Below, piece by piece: positions 26,317-37,300 of a stretch of DNA of 64,000 bases. Origin of the DNA: Impatiens glandulifera (lineage: Eukaryota; Streptophyta; Magnoliopsida; Ericales; Balsaminaceae); assembly GCF_907164915.1 (NCBI RefSeq), contig NC_061866.1, positions 44,704,320 to 44,768,319 of the forward strand, read 5' to 3'. How positions within the stretch are numbered: the first letter of the stretch is position 1; the number at the start of each line of letters is the position of its first letter. The position numbers were made by a program, and so were the translations under genes. The notes below the pieces were generated by a model. It worked only from the letters and a program-made list of their open reading frames with translations. It was not told the origin of the DNA and searched no databases.

Positions 26317-26745
26317 TAAATATTATTTTGGCATATTAAAATTTAAAAAATTTCACCCATTAATATATCATTTCATATCGGTATTGAAATTTACTATTTT
26401 TTTTGGTATACCCAAAAAATCAGTATTTTACTATATAATATATTTACTTCTTAGGTATAATCTTATTCAAGATTTGTGTCTAAGTAACGAATTCTGTGAC
26501 AGTATAAACATATACTTTAATCAATTATAAATATATAAACTTAATTCTTTTCAGATAGAGTTTGAATTCTTATGATTCAATTATTGTCTAAATTATTAGA
26601 GATATTTCTTCCTCACAATTAATACCGTGTATCTCGGGCTTAGAATATTATAAATATATGTAAATGATTTATAGTTATATAACTTTTTGCTATAAATAGA
26701 ACAAAAATTGAAAATATTTTCACATGTTGAACCAGATAAAGATAT

Positions 26746-27025
26746 ATTATGTGTATTTTCATCTCTAGATAAAAAAAAATTTAATAATATATATGTTCTA
26801 TATTAATTTGTTATTTAGATATTATGACACAAAATCCATCACGAATCTATTAGGATGTGAAAATAAATTTTATGAAAATATTATATATAATATTTTCATA
26901 AAATTTATTTTCACATCCTAATAGATTCGTGATGGATTTTGTGTCATAATATCTAAATAACAAATTAATATAGAACATATATATTATTAAATTTCTTTTT
27001 ATCTAGAGATGAAAATACACATAAT
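26746..27025. mobile_element. 280-bp near-perfect palindromic foldback
   Basis: Two 140-bp arms meet at 26885/26886 with no spacer. Every position I compared pairs, apart from one mismatch in the A-rich part (around 26771-26780 against 26991-27000). The ends read ATTATGTGTATTTTCATCTC. No protein is encoded. It looks like a young foldback or MITE. Neither the family nor a target duplication is identified. The RNA would form a long hairpin. Confidence 0.85.
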
Positions 27026-27801
27026 TTCATTAAATTACACGTACTGGTCTAATTATGTGATATAATTTAATTATATATGTTATCTATATCTAATAAAGAA
27101 AAATAATAAAAAATCATTTATAGATAATTAAAAGAAAAAAAACTTATATTTGCTTGTGGCTTGACTTTCAATATTGTGTTTGATACCGGAGCGGGGCTTC
27201 AATGGTTGCGGCCAAAGGTATTTTGATTCCGTTTGGGAATTTAATAAGTTTTATTTTAACAATTAAAATATTAAATTTAATTATAATTTTAAATAAAAAT
27301 ATAAAATATAAAAATAAAAAGAGAAAATGTTTGGGACCACTTTTGGTGGCTTCTCAAAAAGGCACGCGGACTACTACATTGAATTCCGCCGCCACCGACG
27401 TCGTATACATTTTCAAGTTACTATTCCCACACGTTTAAATATTTATTTTTGTTTTTATTTATTAAATCTAAATCATATCTCAATTCTCTCTCTCTCTCGT
27501 GTGAAACCTCCTCACTTCCTCAAATCAACTATTCAATTATATCCACATTTATTTCTTTAATTTTATTTTTCAATTAATCATTAACCCACATTTATAATAT
27601 TTTTATTCATTTTCTTTATTTTCAATATTTAGATAATTTAATATTTAAAGTTCATTCTTTAATATTTTTCTTTAAAAAAAGTTAATGCAATATAATATTC
27701 ATTAATAGTCTAAACCTAAAGATAAAAATAATTAAAAAAATACTACCAAACATAACATGATTAATCATTTGAAAAGTAACAATAAAAATAAGAAAAAAAA
27801 A

Positions 27802-28739
27802 CTCACTTAAACGTATGTATTTGTACAACTAGCTTATTTAGACTTGTGTACTAATAAAGATCATTTAAAGATAAGTATTATCTTGAATATGCTCATTTAA
27901 CCTTTTTTGGTAAACCATGATTAATTTTTATTTTTAATTTATATATTTATTAATTAGATATTAATATATTTTTCTCTCTTTCTTTTTCAATAATTAAACC
28001 ATTTAAATTTATGTTATTCTTAAATTTTTTATTATTTTAAAATTAATTTCTCTTTTTATTAGTTTTTAATTCTTTTATTCCTTAAATTCTCCTTTTGTAA
28101 GAAATTTTAGTAACTTATTTATGAATTTTATTCTACTTTAATATTTTTGTGAAGAGTTTTTTATTTTATTTTATTTAATATGAACAGAAATTATATTAAT
28201 AATTTTTTATTTAATTTTTTATTCATGACTTATAGTAATAGTAAGTAATATTATAGTGAGTTAGTTGTACAATTTTTTCAAATAATATTCCTTACTATTA
28301 CTTTAAGTCATGAATTAAAATTTAAATAAAAAATTATTAATATAATTTGTGTTTATATTAAATTAAATAAGAAAATAATTCTTTACAAAATATTACAATA
28401 GATCAAAATTTATAAATAAGTTGTTAAAATTTCTTTAAAAATGAGAATTTAAGGAATAAGAAAAATAAAAACTAACAAAAAATAAAAAGAAACTAATATA
28501 AAAATAAAAAAAATTTAAGAATGAAATAAATTTAAATAGTTTAATTAATGAAAAAGACAGAGAGAGAAAATATATTAATATTTAATTAATAAATATATAA
28601 ATTAAAAAATAAAAATTAATCATGATTTACCAAAAAAAAGCTTAATGAACCTATTTTTGATAATATATATGTTTAAATGATCTTTTAATACTTCGTACGT
28701 TTAAATGAGCTAATTGTACAAGTAAATACATTAAGTGAG
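27802..28739. mobile_element. Long foldback element, about 450-bp arms
   Basis: The left arm (from CTCACTTAAACGTATGTATT) matches the reverse complement of the right arm (ending at 28739, CTCACTTAATGTATTTACTT). The match continues through TTGGTAAACCATGATTAA to CATGACTTATAGTAATAGTA. A spacer of about 31 bp lies at 28253-28283. Arms differ by scattered substitutions and small indels. No coding. The long terminal arms would fit a foldback or a non-autonomous MULE; no target duplication found. Confidence 0.75.
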
Positions 28740-30335
28740 CTATTTGTACAAGTTAAAATGTTCATTAACAAATAAACATAAAAAACTAGTTTATCAAAAC
28801 ATAATGAGGTCACTGACCAACTTCACCGATGTTTCTCCAAAGTACATCATTTATCGTCATACTATTAGTGTGGTAGAGTAAACACATCGTCGATCGTGAT
28901 CACTCAACGTTTTACTATTCTTTTTGAGTTAATTGATTCACCAGAAAATAACTTGAGTATGAACTTATCAACTCAATTCAACCAAGCTCGCGAATTTTAT
29001 TCATTCTTCTTAACAATTACAATTGACTTAGACATCACTCACTCAATATCACCGATAATATTTCAAAATAGACTCAAAATTACAACCATTCATTTACATT
29101 GCAAAATCTAATGATGCGTTGTCTCCAACTTCTCTTATAGCAACAAATAATAATTGGCTAACATTTAATTTTATTTGGCTTGAAAAGAGATGATAAGTTC
29201 GATTGGTGTGAGTCGTTGGGACATTATCCCGCTTATCTTATGGTATTAGCTGTATTATTTTTTTCAATATTCTGGACGTAAGAGTATCTGGTGGACCATT
29301 TGGCTTTAAAGGAACCGTAGAACGTTCAATAATCGTTATCGACTGATGCGTTTAATTCAAAATTATATTATTATGATAATCGGGGAAGTTTCATTAGATA
29401 AACTAGTTAAGTCACTTGAAAAACTCATTAATTTTTTTGAATATCTCTGTGCTCGTTAAAATTTTTTCTTTTTGTTTGATAATTGGTGAACTATTTTGTG
29501 TTGTATTTTTTTTAAATGGTTTTTTTTTCAATTTATAGTATTTTTTTTTTAGTTGAGCTTAAACGACACTCGTTCATATCATTTTGCATAAAATATTAAT
29601 ATTATATTGTATTTTAAAGTAAAAGTCAAATTTAGTTAAATTTGGTAATAGTTAGTTGGTAAAACAACTCAAATAAATAAATGTTCTAATTTTTCTGAGC
29701 AAAATAATAATAATCTCTAATAATAAATAAATGTTTGTTTTAAGGAAGTTTTTCTTTTTCTTTTCTTTTTTCATAGAAGATAATCTTAACTATGACACGT
29801 GGCTTATATAATTGTTACAAAATTTGTTTAATATTTCGATTAATTTCCTGTTAATCTAGAAGCAGGACAAGGGTTAATTCTTTAGTATAAGAATAGGCCC
29901 CATAAGCTACTTCTAGGTTTCGAATATTCCGACTACTCAAAAATCTATATTGATTATTAATTATTAAATAATATTCCAAGTGACAATAATAATTTTTTTA
30001 TAATAAGCTAGTGGAACCAATTATTGCATTTCACTATATGACCCAAAACAAAAATATTACATCATTCCTAACCTGCTTCTCTCTTACCGTCTCATTAATT
30101 GGTAAAAGATTCAGCAGTAAATTTAAAGAGAAAATTGGAAGTTTCATCATTTATATATGATAATAAATATGTAAAATAAAATAAGTTTTTACCCCCACAT
30201 ACAAAAAATGGAAAAGAAACAAATTAATTACAATCAACCTTTTGTAATTAATTACCCACAAAGTAGATCTATTTGTTTTTTTATATAAAAAACCCTAAGT
30301 TATTATTGCAATTTTATATGATCTATTGCGTTTCT
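28740..30335. other. AT-rich intergenic DNA downstream of the MYB gene
   Basis: No gene or element recognised apart from homopolymer runs. The 3' untranslated region of the MYB gene lies in its last part. Confidence 0.4.
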
Positions 30336-31673
30336 TCAATTGAACGCGTTATTATTGTTGTTGTTCTCGGTGTTGATTTGTTGTAACAACCAAATATCGT
30401 CGATGTTCCAGAAATTGTCTGATGTGTCGGCCAATTGTTCGAACCATTGGTTGTTGTTACCCGAGAAATCTGAACCATGGCTAAGGTAGCCAGCCGTGGG
30501 GCTAATCAAAGAATCCGGATAAAATTGTTGTTGTGGATTCATCGGATAATATTCTTGATTATTGTTGTTTGCGTTATTAGCAGTGTAATTGTTGTTGTAA
30601 TCCACGGTCACATCAGATGTCGGATCAGATACTTGGATAGACCCAAAAGAATCGGGCGATGCAACCGCGCTAGATTGATCCAATCCATATCCGACACCAC
30701 TAACTTGCATTACAGAAAAATCCTCCTCGGTTGGCATAGGCACATCGAGTGGATCATAGTTCACACAATTGTAGTTGTCGGGCACAACTAGGGTTTCGGG
30801 CGAAGCTTTCGAGGCCTCCGCCCGAATCCTCTCAGCAAGACGAGGCATCCAAAGGTACCTCATCGTATCCTTGAACCGCTTGCTGTTCACATCACATTTG
30901 AGTTGTTTAGCATGCTTCTGCACTCGTGTTCTCCAATAATTTTTAATCTCGTTATCAGTTCTGCCCGGCAAATGTTGAGCAATTTTCGACCATCTAAAAC
31001 AAAAAAGGACAAGTTTTAATTTTCATAAGTCAACAAGTCAACTATAGTAGTCTCAATAAATTTAATTAATTAAATAAACTCACCGATTTCCCCATCGAGA
31101 ATGAAGCTCAAGAATCAAAAGTTGTTCCTCGAGAGTGATATTGCCACGACGAACATCAGGGCGTAGATAATTCAACCACCTCAATCTACAACTCTTGCCG
31201 GTTCTTTTCAAACCTAAAATAGACAAAAACGAATTCGATACGTAAATACAACTATATATTATATATATAAAAATGGTATAGTGGAGATGAGCAACGACAA
31301 ACACTATATAGAATAGTGGGAAAAAAAGAAGATTATTTTGTTCACGTTTTCTCCCCCTTTTGTAAAGAATTCGATGTACGGACGAAACAAAATGGAATAT
31401 GTACATCATCATCATTTTCTCCAATATTTTCACCCAAATAAAATAATTTGGTATAGAAAAAAATGGTTAAAAATAAATTGTATAAATACCTGCACAACGA
31501 GCTAAAGAATTCCATCGGCCTTCGCCATATTTGGTAATATAATTCATGAGAGCAACGTCTTCTTCGACGGTCCATGGACCTCGCCGGAGATCCATTTCGT
31601 CTTCACTGATTTGATTTACTGATTTGTTGTTGCCGACGTCCATTATTGATGACGATCTTTCTTCAACATCCAT
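30336..31673 (-). CDS. R2R3-MYB transcription factor, subgroup 20 type (MYB108/MYB62/MYB78-like)
   Basis: Nuclear DNA-binding regulator. Three exons: 31673-31490, 31213-31084, 30993-30336 (phases 1, 2), 323 aa. R2 starts [20 protein letters not shown] and R3 covers [20 protein letters not shown] to [18 protein letters not shown]. The subgroup-20 motif [11 protein letters not shown] follows R3, and the C-terminus has the acidic/tryptophan motif [12 protein letters not shown]. Known members act in stress, jasmonate, phosphate or senescence responses; which role applies here is inference. I chose the ATG at 31673 (MDVEERSSS). An in-frame ATG at 31820 lies directly next to the TATA box and would not be in the transcript. 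The C-terminus is rich in Asn/Gln runs. Confidence 0.93.
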
Positions 31674-31819
31674 TATTTTTTTTCTTTGGTCGGTCGGAAA
31701 GTGACGTTGCCGGCCGGTGGGTATTTTCAGAGAAGAAGGGTCTAGAGAGAGAAAATGAGTTTTGTGTGTTTGTTGAAGAAGGAAAGAAGAGTTGGACGTG
31801 AACTGGAAGAGGGATGGCA

Positions 31820-31826
31820 TTATATA
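31820..31826 (-). promoter_or_regulatory. TATA box of the MYB gene
   Basis: The minus strand reads CTCTCTATATAATGCC, about 150 bp before the chosen start codon. Transcription would start near 31790-31795. Confidence 0.7.
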
Positions 31827-32120
31827 GAGAGAGAATTTGAAAATTAATTAATTAAATAAATAAATAAATAAATAAAGGAGATATAGTTACTGGTGACATG
31901 TGAGAGAAACGCGCACACAAGCCGCAATAAGGACAATCACGCTTTAATTAATTAATTACAATTTAATTAATTCTCTAATTTATACTTACTTTTTAAAATA
32001 AATATCTCGACTAGTTTGTTTAGATTTAATCAGATTATATATAAATCATTTTGTTTTATTTATTTGTGTCTAATAATAAAAAACAAGATTTTTTATTTGA
32101 CTAATAGTTTGACTGAAATA

Positions 32121-32128
32121 AAACGGGA
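32121..32128. repeat. Left target-site duplication of the MULE (AAACGGGA)
   Basis: AAACGGGA directly precedes GGGAAATTT. The same 8 bases follow the right end at 41436-41443. Confidence 0.85.
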
Positions 32129-32275
32129 GGGAAATTTGACGAAATGACCTTGCAAACCGGGTTATTTGACCTGGTGGAATTTTATAATTTTTTTTGCGCT
32201 CGTGGTGTTCTATTTTTTTTTATACGATTTTGCCCTTGTCGCGAAACGCTAAGTGACTTAGCGTTTCGCGAAGTG
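32129..32275 (+). repeat. Left terminal inverted repeat of the MULE
   Basis: Starts GGGAAATTTGACGAAATGAC. The first 55 bases differ from the right end at one position; later parts diverge in the AT-rich stretch. It contains a perfect 33-bp palindrome at 32239-32271 built from CGCGAAACGCTAAGT and its complement around one G. Confidence 0.88.
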
Positions 32276-32288
32276 GATTAGACGTTTG

Positions 32289-32296
32289 TATAAATA
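32289..32296 (+). promoter_or_regulatory. TATA-like box just inside the left MULE end
   Basis: TATAAATA followed by a CT-rich, then GC-rich leader (32330-32400, with GGCGACGACGG-type words). The right end has the same layout in mirror image in front of the transposase gene. Here no protein frame follows directly. Confidence 0.5.
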
Positions 32297-32790
32297 CCCA
32301 AATAATTTCATTTCCCTAAATTTTTTTCTCTCTCTTCTCCAATTCTCTCCTTCACTCACGGGGGCCGGCGACGACGGCGGCCGGCGGCGACGACGTCTCC
32401 GTTTCCATACAAATCAAACCCGATCCGAGCTCTTCTAACCTAACTAATTCATTTATGTTTATCTATTGCCGATTTCTAACCCTAGATCTATTTTGCATGC
32501 AGGTTTCTTATACTAGGGTTTATGTGATTTCTCCGATTCTAACTATTTGAACGGCGTCGAGGTAGATCTTCATTCTAACAGTTATGTTCTTGTTTAGGCT
32601 TTCTTCATTTCATAAACCTTTTCATATTTCCTTTATGTCCATCATTTTCTCCGTTTTGTTGATTCTTATTGCTGATATGGTTCATATTGGTTCATGTTTG
32701 AGCATTTCGTTAGGTTATTATTTGTTATTTGTTCATAATTGCTGAAAATCTATGTCTGATAAGAGCGTATGTGTTTCCGTTTCAGATCTG

Positions 32791-32920
32791 CTTACCGTTT
32801 CGCTACGGACTTACCGTTTCGCTACGGACTTACCGTTTCGCTACGGACTTACCGTTTCGCTACGGACTTACCGTTTCGCTACGGACTTACCGTTTCGCTA
32901 CGGACTTACCGTTTCGCAGT
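32791..32920. repeat. Motif array A: 19-bp unit, 7 copies
   Basis: Unit CTTACCGTTTCGCTACGGA starts at 32791, 32810, 32829, 32848, 32867, 32886 and 32905 (last one partial). A CGATTCGCTAAGT follows at about 32929. Confidence 0.93.
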
Positions 32921-32981
32921 ATACCTCGCGATTCGCTAAGTATCAAGATTTTTTGTTATTTATAGTTAATCATGAACTTCA

Positions 32982-33285
32982 TTTGACTAGGTATTTACAT
33001 CACTTCATGGTTATGAAGAGAACATGTGTTAACAAAACAAACCTTCTAATTTTACATTGGAAACATTTAGATTCTTCAGAAAATGCCTTTGAAGAATCTA
33101 TCATTGACCTCCAGATAAGAAATAAATTTCAAACAATTTTCTCTTATCTGGAGTTCAATGATCGCTTCTTCAAAGACTTTTTCTGAAGAATCTAAATGTT
33201 TCCATGTAAAATTATAGGGTTTGTTTTGCTAACACATGTTCTTTTCAAAACCATGACTTTGTTGTTGATACCTTGTCAAACGAGA
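32982..33285. repeat. Hairpin 1 in the MULE 5' region, about 130-bp arms
   Basis: The left arm (TTGACTAGGTAT..., AACATGTGTTAACAAAACAA, GGAAACATTTAGATTCTTCA) pairs with the right arm, whose reverse complement reads TTGACAAGGTAT..., AACATGTGTTAGCAAAACAA, GGAAACATTTAGATTCTTCA. The loop is near 33130. Arms differ at scattered positions, like an old MIRNA or inverted-duplication locus. Confidence 0.8.
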
Positions 33286-33341
33286 TAGATTACCTATGAA
33301 ACCAATAAAAAATTTTGTACTTGACGATTCGCTAAGTACTA

Positions 33342-33437
33342 CGAGCTCCAGCTAGGAGAATGGTTTGAATTCGATTTCGTTATTAAAATATATTAGCGAA
33401 AACGTATTCAAACCATCTTCTCTTAGCTGGAGCTCGT
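33342..33437. repeat. Hairpin 2 in the MULE 5' region, about 95 nt
   Basis: CGAGCTCCAGCTAGGAGAA and TGGTTTGAATTCG on the left pair with CGAGCTCCAGCTAAGAGAAG and TGGTTTGAATACG (reverse complement of the right). Arms of about 43 nt with few mismatches are the size of a plant microRNA precursor. I recognise no known microRNA in it. Confidence 0.75.
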
Positions 33438-33439
33438 TG

Positions 33440-33593
33440 ACCTCCCGATTCGCTAAGTCCCTCCCGATTCGCTACGTCCCTCCCGATTCGCTACGTGTCT
33501 CCCGATTCGCTAAGTCCGTCCCGATTCGCTAAGTCCGTCCCGATTCGCTAAGTCCCTCCCGATTCGCTAAGTGCCTCCCGACTCGCTACGGAA
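33440..33593. repeat. Motif array B: 19-bp unit, 8 copies
   Basis: Unit (C/G)(C/T)CTCCCGATTCGCTAAGT with some copies ending CTACGT. It ends shortly before a TATA box at 33630. Confidence 0.92.
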
Positions 33594-33629
33594 GTTGAAG
33601 AGACGCGCGTACTCACACGCGCTAGACCT

Positions 33630-33636
33630 TATATAT
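33630..33636 (+). promoter_or_regulatory. TATA box of the DUF1985-Ulp1 gene
   Basis: TATATAT after CTAGACCT, followed about 35 bp later by a CT-rich leader (33670-33690). A leader exon would end at the donor near 33751, and a leader intron would end at TTTTGTAG (34309-34316), directly before the ATG. Confidence 0.6.
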
Positions 33637-33904
33637 TCAAAATATTAAGAACATTTCATTTCAACCGCCCGACTCTCTCTCTCTAACCCATTTTCTCTTC
33701 ACTGAATCTTGTCAAGCTCGATCATTTCTGCTTTCTTCTCGTTCGTGGTTAAGGTTAGTTCATTATCATTTTCTGCTTTTTTGTTCATTGGTGGTTTTTG
33801 CATGTTAGTGTAATGTTAAGTGTTTCTGTTCAGTATATATTTTTCGCCAGTAGGGTTTCTGTTCAGTATATTTTTGTTTGTTGTCATTAGGGTTTCATTA
33901 GGGT

Positions 33905-34262
33905 TTCGCTAGGTACCTTCCGATTCGGTAAGTACCTTCCGATTCGGTAAGTACCTAGCGATTCGCTATACCTAGTTGTGGCCGATCATTTTCTGGTTTT
34001 TTGCTTATGGATTTTGGTCTTTGCATGTTAAGTTTAAGTGTTTGTTTCAGATTTTTTGTTTAGGGTTTTTGCATGTTAAGTTTATTGTTGTTTCTGATTA
34101 GTTTCGTATTGTTTCCGATTCGGTAATGCTGTCTTATGTTCAGTTAACGGCGGTTTCGCTCGGTACCTCTCGATTCGCTAAGTGCCTCCCGATTCGCTAA
34201 GTACTTAGCGAATCGGGAGGCACTTAGCGAATCGGGAGGTGCCTCCCGATTCGCTAAGTTCT
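33905..34262. repeat. Motif array C in the leader intron, with a 44-bp perfect palindrome
   Basis: CCTTCCGATTCGGTAAGTA copies at 33915-33965, then CGATTCGCTAAGT copies in both orientations at 34166-34260. Positions 34181-34224 form a perfect 44-bp palindrome, and a second inverted pair follows (34222-34259, 2-bp spacer). Confidence 0.88.
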
Positions 34263-34316
34263 TACGTTTGTATGTGTTTGTTCGAACATTTTTTATGATG
34301 TTGTTTCCTTTTGTAG

Positions 34317-37300
34317 ATGGCAGAAACAACTGTTACTGAGTTTCCCGGTCGGATTTCGTGGAAAAGTGCCCTCACCCTGAAGAAGATTGTGAATAAGTTC
34401 GAGGAAATGGATCTTCTGGAGAGTGTGTACAATACCCAGTTCAGATCATTATTCACAGCCCCCCTCTTGCAGTTCTCAGGAAGTATTGTTCATCAAATGT
34501 TGTTGAGGCGGTTAAGCTCAAACTCCAAGGAGATAACTTTCATGGTGAATGGGCAAAAGCTTGTATTTGGTATGAAGGAGTATGCGTTGGTTACCGGACT
34601 ATGTTTCGGCGTTTATCCTGAGTTGGACCAAGAAAAATTGCGCCGTTGTCCACCTCTCTCGGTTAAATACTTTAAAGGGAGCATGAGTGTGAAAATGTGC
34701 GAGTTCGAGAAGGCTTTTTTCAAATGCAAAGACAAGGAAGATGCATTCAAGATGGGGCTGGTATGCCTGATTTGCCAGTACATATTCACATTTGACCCAA
34801 AAAGAGTTATATTTCCAAAAATACTCAACCTGGTGGAAGACAAGGACACTTTCTTCCAATATCCATGGGGGAAGGTCACCTTTAGAGCCACCCTCAAGGG
34901 TTTAAACAAGAACATGAAACACCTCTGTACCTCATTTTTTGAGAAGAAAAAGTTGGCTGAAGATCCTTATGCTCCTTTTGCATATAACATCTATGGGTTC
35001 GCATTGGCACTTCAAGTGTGGACGTATGAGATCTTCGAAAACTTTATCCCTAAATTCGCCAGAAGGAATGAGATTAATGACCCTCTACGCCCAAGGTTGT
35101 TACTCTATCATTCCAACAGGAAAAACACATCGATGGAGGTTAAGACTGCTCTAGAGACCACGGATGTGACTGAGATGGAAGAGTCCTCCATGGAGAAGAG
35201 GTTATACAGTGGTGATGTATTTGAGCAAATCGACGAGACAGCTGATGATTTTTTTGAGGGATTTACTGATGGGAAGGTAATAAAAGATGATGTTGATGAA
35301 GAAGAAGAAGAAAGTGAACATGAAGAAGTTACTCCGATTCCCAAACCTGCCACGAGGAAGAGAAAGGCTGATGCTACTCTTAAAGAAGCAGCCAACTTGA
35401 AGAAGAAGCTTGCTTATGAATCGATTCCGGCCCACATTCTTACTCCCCCATCCGCGACCTCAAGTCCTCGGGCTGACACACCTTCTCCTCGGGCTCCAAC
35501 ACCTACTGTTGGATGTGATTTTAATGAGATGAAGGAGGAGCTGAAAATAGAGTTGAAAGAGGAGATGAAAAAGATGAAAACAGAGCTCATCAAAGAGCTA
35601 AAAATCACAATCCAACAAACTCAACAAACTCACGTTGAGTCGTTCAAGAAGATGGTTTTTAATATGTCCACACAGTTGTTAGAAAAATCCAACAAAAGGA
35701 TGTCCATATTATTAACCAGATTAGATGATATGGAGGATAATATAAAGAAGAAGAAGAGTAAGAAGAAGGATTCTAAGAAGGCTGTGAAGGTTGAAGAGGA
35801 AAAGACTACTGAGGTATGGAGAGATTGAATTTTGCACTTTACATTTTATTTCGCTAAGTACATATCTGATCTAACCAGTACATATTTTGCAGGTTAAGGA
35901 TTCTAAGAAGGATGTCGAAGTTGAGAAGAGCAAGGTTGAACAGGAGGAGGAGAAGAAAGAGGTATTCTGCGAACTTTTCGTTTCGCAAAGTAGTTTCCGT
36001 TTCGCTAAGTTAGTATTTTTCGTTTCGCTAAGTTAGTATTTTTCGTTTCGCAAAGTAGTTTCCGTTTCGCTAAGTTAGTATTTTTCGTTTCGCTAAGTTA
36101 GTATTTTTCGTTTCGCAAAGTAGTTTCCGTTTCGCTAAGTTAGTATTTTTCGTTTCGCTAAGTTAGTATTTTTCGTTTCGCAAAGTAGTTTCCGTTTCGC
36201 TAAGTTAGTATTTTTCGTTTCGCAAAGTAGTTTCCGTTTCGCAAATTATTTGTTGTCGATTCGCTAAGTGTGAATTTTGTCTATTTTGTAGGAGACTGTG
36301 GGGGATGATGAGAAGGTGAATGATGGGACTGATGGGAAAGACGATGTAATGGAGGACAATGAGAAGGTGGAGGATGAAAAACAAGAGGACGTTGAGAAGG
36401 TGGAGGACGCACAGAAGGTGGAGACCGATGAGAAGGTGGATGATGATGAAAAGATGGATGAGGATAAGGTGGAGAACGATGAGAAGGTCGATGATGAAGA
36501 GAAGGTGGAGGATGAAAGAAAAGACAACGATGAGAAGGTAGATGATGATGAGAAGGTGGAGGATGCGAAGGTGGAGGACGTAAAGATAGAGGTTGAGGCT
36601 AAATTGGAGGACGGTGTGGCTAGGGTGGATGATGTGGAGGTTGATCTGAAACTGAAGGATTTGAAAGTGAAGGTGAAGGATGAGAAGACTGTGGGGGATG
36701 TGAAGGCAAATGATGACAATGATGACAATGACGATTTCCAGTTATACAATACTCCTCCTAAAGGAAATTATGGGAGGAGAGTGAGGAAGCCGAAAAAAGA
36801 TGACTCGTACACCAACCCTTCCTTGTCAAAAATGCCCAAGACAAAGGATCCTATGAAAGTGAATCACCTTCAAAAATTTGATGATGAGCTACTTCATAAA
36901 GTAAAGGCGTGGTTGGATGATCCAAAAACCGATAATTCGACAACGGATTTACATACGGTTCAAGCAAAGAAGGAAGTGTTGGTTAGAGTTGTAACAAGGC
37001 TTACATGTTGTTTGATATGTACTCAATGTATGTTGTATGCTCCCATTGTGCAGGAAATCGATGCATTCTGCCATCTTCTGCGGAAAAGGATTTCCTGCTA
37101 TCCCAAAACATATAAAAATACACTTGCGGCAATTGGGGATTGCGTATTGTCGGATAGAATCAGGCGACTGCACAGGGATTTTATTAAGGATCCTGCCAAA
37201 TTTCCAGTCGACGAATTCAAAGACTATTATATGGGCGCACCACATAGATATATGCCAGAGTGGTCTACAATTGACGACGTCTACATGCCAGTGAACATTA

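Larger units (their letters stand above)
20535..26745. other. Long AT-rich intergenic region downstream of the MYB gene and upstream of SFR2
   Basis: No gene recognised. Identified parts are a TCGAG-rich repeat (20640-20995), (AAT)n near 21389-21418, a SINE-like copy (25250-25390) and TA runs near 25600 and 26281. A B-box-like stretch (CCCAAATTTGAGTCCCGAC) near 24083 may be another SINE remnant. Confidence 0.5.

Noticed and set aside
28896..29111. 71-codon frame near a less AT-rich stretch
   Set aside because: No domain, no homologous look and no splice context.
31674..31820. Upstream in-frame ATG extending the MYB protein by 49 residues
   Set aside because: The ATG touches the TATA box (31820-31826), so it would lie upstream of the transcription start.
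32752..33186. 144-codon plus-strand frame with LRTYRFATDLPFR repeats
   Set aside because: Translation of motif array A running on into hairpin 1; no protein family.
36264..36749. 161-codon minus-strand Ser/Thr-rich frame
   Set aside because: It is the antisense shadow of the acidic Asp/Glu/Lys repeat in the DUF1985-Ulp1 gene.
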